DNA of 18,654 nucleotides from Flavobacteriales bacterium (GTDB taxonomy: Bacteria > Bacteroidota > Bacteroidia > Flavobacteriales > BACL11): NCBI GenBank assembly GCA_002728175.1, contig PBVH01000012.1, positions 1 through 18,654 of the forward strand. The letters run 5' to 3'. Of this stretch, positions 16,250 through 18,654 are shown in pieces. Within the stretch, counting starts at the first letter, position 1, and every line of letters begins with the position of its first letter. Below the pieces are notes generated by a model. That model made no database searches. It was not told the origin of the DNA and saw only the letters and a program-made list of their open reading frames with translations. Both the position numbers and the translations under genes were made by a program.

Positions 16250-17188
16250 ATGAAAATTGGCATAGATATAATGGGAGGCGACTTTGCCCCCAAAAAAACA
16301 ATTGAAGGAGTTGTTCTAGCTTTAGAACATTTTCATAAAGACGAAAAATTATTTTTATTTGGTCAAGAAAAAAAAATAACTTCCGAACTAAATAAATATG
16401 ATTTCAATAATGATTTAATTGAAATAATTGATTGTTCTGAAATTATTGAAATGGGAGAACATCCTACAAAAGCTTTCAAAAACAAAATAGATTCAAGTAT
16501 TTACAAGGGGTTTGAATATCTTGCGAAAAATCAGATAGATACGTTTGCATCTGCAGGTAATACTGGGGCGATGTTTATTGGTGGTTATTACACGGTAAAA
16601 CCAATTAGGGGAGTCATTAGACCTTCAATAGCAACCGTTCTTCCTAAACCAAATGGCAACGTAGCTGTTTTATTAGATGTTGGGGCTAATGCAGATTGCA
16701 AGGCCGATGTTTTGTATCAATTTGGAGTTTTAGGTTCTTTATACGCACAAAATGTATATGACATAAAAGACCCAAAAGTAAGCTTATTAAATCTAGGAGA
16801 GGAAAAAACTAAAGGAAATATGTTAACCCAAACTGCTTATAATCTTATGCATGGGTCTAAAGATTATAATTTTATAGGAAATATAGAGGCTAATAATATA
16901 TTTGAATCAGAAACAGATGTTATTGTATGTGATGGTTTTACAGGAAATATTGTCTTAAAACAAGCAGAAGGATTTTATAACTTAGTTGCTAAAAGAAACA
17001 AGTTAGATGAATACTTTAAACGGTTTAATTATGAAAACTATGGAGGAACACCCATACTTGGATTAACTAAACCAGTAATTATTGGTCATGGAATTTCAAA
17101 TGAAATTGCAATTAAAAATATGATTTTACAATCAAAATTAGTATTACAAGCTAAACTAACATCAAAAATAATGAACACAATAGAATAA
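16250..17188 (+). CDS. plsX: Phosphate acyltransferase
   Basis: PlsX makes acyl-phosphate from acyl-ACP and inorganic phosphate, feeding PlsY for lysophosphatidate synthesis at the membrane. The start MKIGIDIMGGDFAPKKTIEG is the canonical N-terminus. Further family blocks are ASAGNTGAMFIGG, RPSIATVLPKPNG, LLDVGANADCKADVLYQFG, LLNLGEEKTKGN, FIGNIEANNIF and VCDGFTGNIVLKQAEG. At 312 residues the length is normal for Bacteroidota. The stop codon shares its last base with the fabH ATG (TAATG), a sign of coupled translation. Its place between rpmF and fabH is the standard bacterial order. Confidence 0.97.
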   Translation: MKIGIDIMGGDFAPKKTIEGVVLALEHFHKDEKLFLFGQEKKITSELNKYDFNNDLIEIIDCSEIIEMGEHPTKAFKNKIDSSIYKGFEYLAKNQIDTFASAGNTGAMFIGGYYTVKPIRGVIRPSIATVLPKPNGNVAVLLDVGANADCKADVLYQFGVLGSLYAQNVYDIKDPKVSLLNLGEEKTKGNMLTQTAYNLMHGSKDYNFIGNIEANNIFESETDVIVCDGFTGNIVLKQAEGFYNLVAKRNKLDEYFKRFNYENYGGTPILGLTKPVIIGHGISNEIAIKNMILQSKLVLQAKLTSKIMNTIE

Positions 17189-18180
17189 TGAAAATAACTG
17201 CAGCTATTACCGGAATAAATGGATATGTTCCAGACTACATCTTAACAAATAAGGAGCTTGAAAAAATTGTTGACACAAATGACGAATGGATTACAACAAG
17301 AACAGGTATCAAAGAAAGAAGAATTCTCAAAGGAGAAGGAAAGGGAACATCTGTTCTGGGAATAGAAGCAGTTAATGGACTTTTGAAAAAGACTAAAATT
17401 GACGCGAAAGAAGTTGATTTAATTATTTGTGCAACTGCAACTCCTGACATGATATTTCCTTCAACAGCATGTATTATTGCTGATAAAATAGGTGCTGCAA
17501 ACGCCTTTGCGTATGATTTAATGGCCGCTTGTTCAGGCTTCTTATATGCTCTTTCAACAGCTTCAAAATTCATTGAGACAGGAACTTATAAAAAAGTAAT
17601 TGTAGTTGGTGCTGATAAAATGTCATCTATTATTAATTATGAAGACCGTGCAACTTGTATAATCTTTGGTGATGGTGCAGGAGCAATAATGCTAGAAGCT
17701 AACAATGAAGGTTTGGGGGTACAGGATGCTATTCTAAAAAGTGATGGTTCTGGTAGTGAGTTCTTACACATGAAGGCTGGGGGTTCTGCAAAACCTGCAA
17801 CATATGAAACAGTAGATGCAAAAGAACATTCTGTTTGGCAAGATGGACAAACAGTTTTTAAAGCTGCCGTTACATCTATGGCGGATGTTTCTGAAGAAAT
17901 TATGAAAAAAAATAATTTATCTGCTAATGATGTTTCATGGCTAGTACCTCATCAAGCGAATCAAAGAATAATTGATGCAACTGCACGCAGAATGGGTGTA
18001 GGAAATGAAAAAGTAATGGTAAATATTGAAAAATATGGAAATACTACCAATGGAACAATACCTTTATGTTTATGGGAGTGGGAAAAAAAGCTTAAGCTTG
18101 GTGACAACTTAATACTTGCTGCTTTTGGTGGAGGATTTACTTGGGGGTCTGTATATCTAAAATGGGCGTATAATTCATAA
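17188..18180 (+). CDS. fabH: 3-oxoacyl-ACP synthase III
   Basis: FabH starts fatty-acid elongation by condensing an acyl-CoA primer with malonyl-ACP. The thiolase-fold catalytic triad is complete: C115 in MAACSGFLYAL, H255 in VPHQANQRI and N285 in YGNTTNGTIPL. The His-Asn distance of 30 residues is as in E. coli FabH. Other family blocks are DEWITTRTGIKERR near residue 32, ATATPDMIFPSTAC, and the C-terminal AAFGGGFTWGSVYLKW. The length of 330 residues is normal. It overlaps plsX by one base; accB follows after 73 AT-rich bases. Whether the primer is acetyl-CoA or branched cannot be told from the sequence. Confidence 0.97.
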   Translation: MKITAAITGINGYVPDYILTNKELEKIVDTNDEWITTRTGIKERRILKGEGKGTSVLGIEAVNGLLKKTKIDAKEVDLIICATATPDMIFPSTACIIADKIGAANAFAYDLMAACSGFLYALSTASKFIETGTYKKVIVVGADKMSSIINYEDRATCIIFGDGAGAIMLEANNEGLGVQDAILKSDGSGSEFLHMKAGGSAKPATYETVDAKEHSVWQDGQTVFKAAVTSMADVSEEIMKKNNLSANDVSWLVPHQANQRIIDATARRMGVGNEKVMVNIEKYGNTTNGTIPLCLWEWEKKLKLGDNLILAAFGGGFTWGSVYLKWAYNS

Positions 18181-18253
18181 TTTATCTCTTTTTTTCAAAA
18201 AAACCATCAATTTTTACATAAAAATGTCTTTTTTTGCACAAAACAATTAAAAA

Positions 18254-18654
18254 ATGGATATTAAAGAAATACAAGAGCTAATTAAGTTTGTTGCAAAATC
18301 TGGTGCAACAGAAGTTGATTTAGAAATTGATAATGTCAAAATTTCTATTAAATCTCCACCTAAAAAAAGAAGAGGTGAAGTTTCTGAAGAAGCAGTCAAA
18401 ATTATTCATCAGGCACATCCACAGCCTGTAGTAGTTCCTCAAACTGAAACAAACACACAACCTATTGCTCAAAACATTGCTTCCGAAAACAACGAAATTA
18501 AAGAACAATTAACATCTGAAACAGATGATTCAAAATACATAACAATTAATGCTTCAATGATAGGAACATTTTATCGTTCATCATCTCCAGAAAACCCTCC
18601 ATTTGCTAATGTTGGTGATAAAATTAAAGAAGGAGACACCTTATGTATAATTGA
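18254..18654 (+). CDS. accB: Biotin carboxyl carrier protein of acetyl-CoA carboxylase (5' part)
   Basis: The frame is open from the ATG at 18254 to the right window edge (133 codons, incomplete). The N-terminus MDIKEIQELIKFVAKSGATE followed by VDLEIDNVKISIK is the typical AccB start. A polar, Gln/Asn/Glu/Pro-rich linker follows (~40-90). The biotinyl domain then begins with INASMIGTFYRSSSPENPPF and VGDKIKEGDTLCII. The window ends just before the expected EAMK[ML] biotinylation motif, so the modified lysine is not visible. AccB carries CO2 between biotin carboxylase and carboxyltransferase to make malonyl-CoA, used by the FabH encoded next to it. The 73-base gap upstream (18181-18253) holds poly-T/poly-A tracts but no clear TAnnTTTG element or terminator. 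Confidence 0.93.
   Translation, partial: MDIKEIQELIKFVAKSGATEVDLEIDNVKISIKSPPKKRRGEVSEEAVKIIHQAHPQPVVVPQTETNTQPIAQNIASENNEIKEQLTSETDDSKYITINASMIGTFYRSSSPENPPFANVGDKIKEGDTLCII

Noticed and set aside
17235..17573. 112-codon minus-strand open frame inside fabH
   Set aside because: It lies wholly within a complete fabH gene with an intact catalytic triad, and its translation resembles no family I know; it is a mirror of the coding frame.
18195..18209. Poly-T/poly-A symmetric stretch after fabH as an intrinsic terminator
   Set aside because: The stem would consist only of A-T pairs with a one-base spacer and no GC content or proper T-run after it; too weak to call.
18181..18253. Promoter upstream of accB
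   Set aside because: There is a T-run ending in TTTGCAC, but the TA of the TAnnTTTG element is missing, so no promoter can be supported.
1..18654. CRISPR arrays, transposases, integrases, tRNA or rRNA genes, defence genes
   Set aside because: I saw no direct-repeat arrays, terminal inverted repeats with a transposase gene, or RNA gene signatures; all long frames belong to recognisable families.

Overview
The window reads as one contiguous piece of a Bacteroidota chromosome, most likely a marine or otherwise streamlined Flavobacteriia/Cytophagia-like lineage. The reasons are very AT-rich DNA, a secreted protein with a type IX secretion (T9SS) C-terminal sorting domain, a long-form IspG with a central insertion domain, Bacteroidota-type -7 promoter elements (TAnnTTTG) and start codons without Shine-Dalgarno sequences. 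It is extremely compact. By my count only about 264 of 18,654 bases lie between genes, and no gap exceeds 81 bases. I see no rRNA, tRNA, CRISPR array, transposon or integrase.

Region 1 (1-10095, + strand) is a continuous run of eight genes with gaps of 0-12 bases: the 3' end of a DUF502 membrane-protein gene, a 774-residue secreted PNGase F-like protein, ispG (MEP isoprenoid pathway), and a five-gene tripartite ABC export module. That module comprises a MacB/LolD-type ATPase, two paralogous FtsX/MacB-type permeases, a HlyD/MacA-type periplasmic adaptor and a TolC-type outer-membrane channel. Overlaps and tiny gaps suggest co-transcription of the module with ispG.

Region 2 (10100-12971, - strand) holds mqnC, ribE and purT, read in that order and tightly coupled. 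They serve menaquinone synthesis by the futalosine route, riboflavin synthesis and purine synthesis. This operon converges on the export module with only four bases between stop codons. It diverges from region 3 across a 38-base AT-rich spacer that carries an inverted repeat and a plausible -7 promoter element.

Region 3 (13010-18654, + strand) starts with an M17 leucyl aminopeptidase overlapping pdxA (pyridoxal phosphate synthesis). After an 81-base gap with a good Bacteroidota -7 box comes the widespread yceD (DUF177)-rpmF-plsX-fabH-accB cluster for ribosomal protein L32 and fatty-acid/phospholipid initiation. accB is cut by the window end before its biotinylation site.

Most of the content is housekeeping. 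I found no convincing new defence, mobile or biosynthetic system. The least ordinary parts are the PNGase F-like T9SS cargo protein, in which one of the three catalytic acids appears replaced, its one-base overlap with ispG, and the attachment of ispG to an efflux module of unknown substrate.
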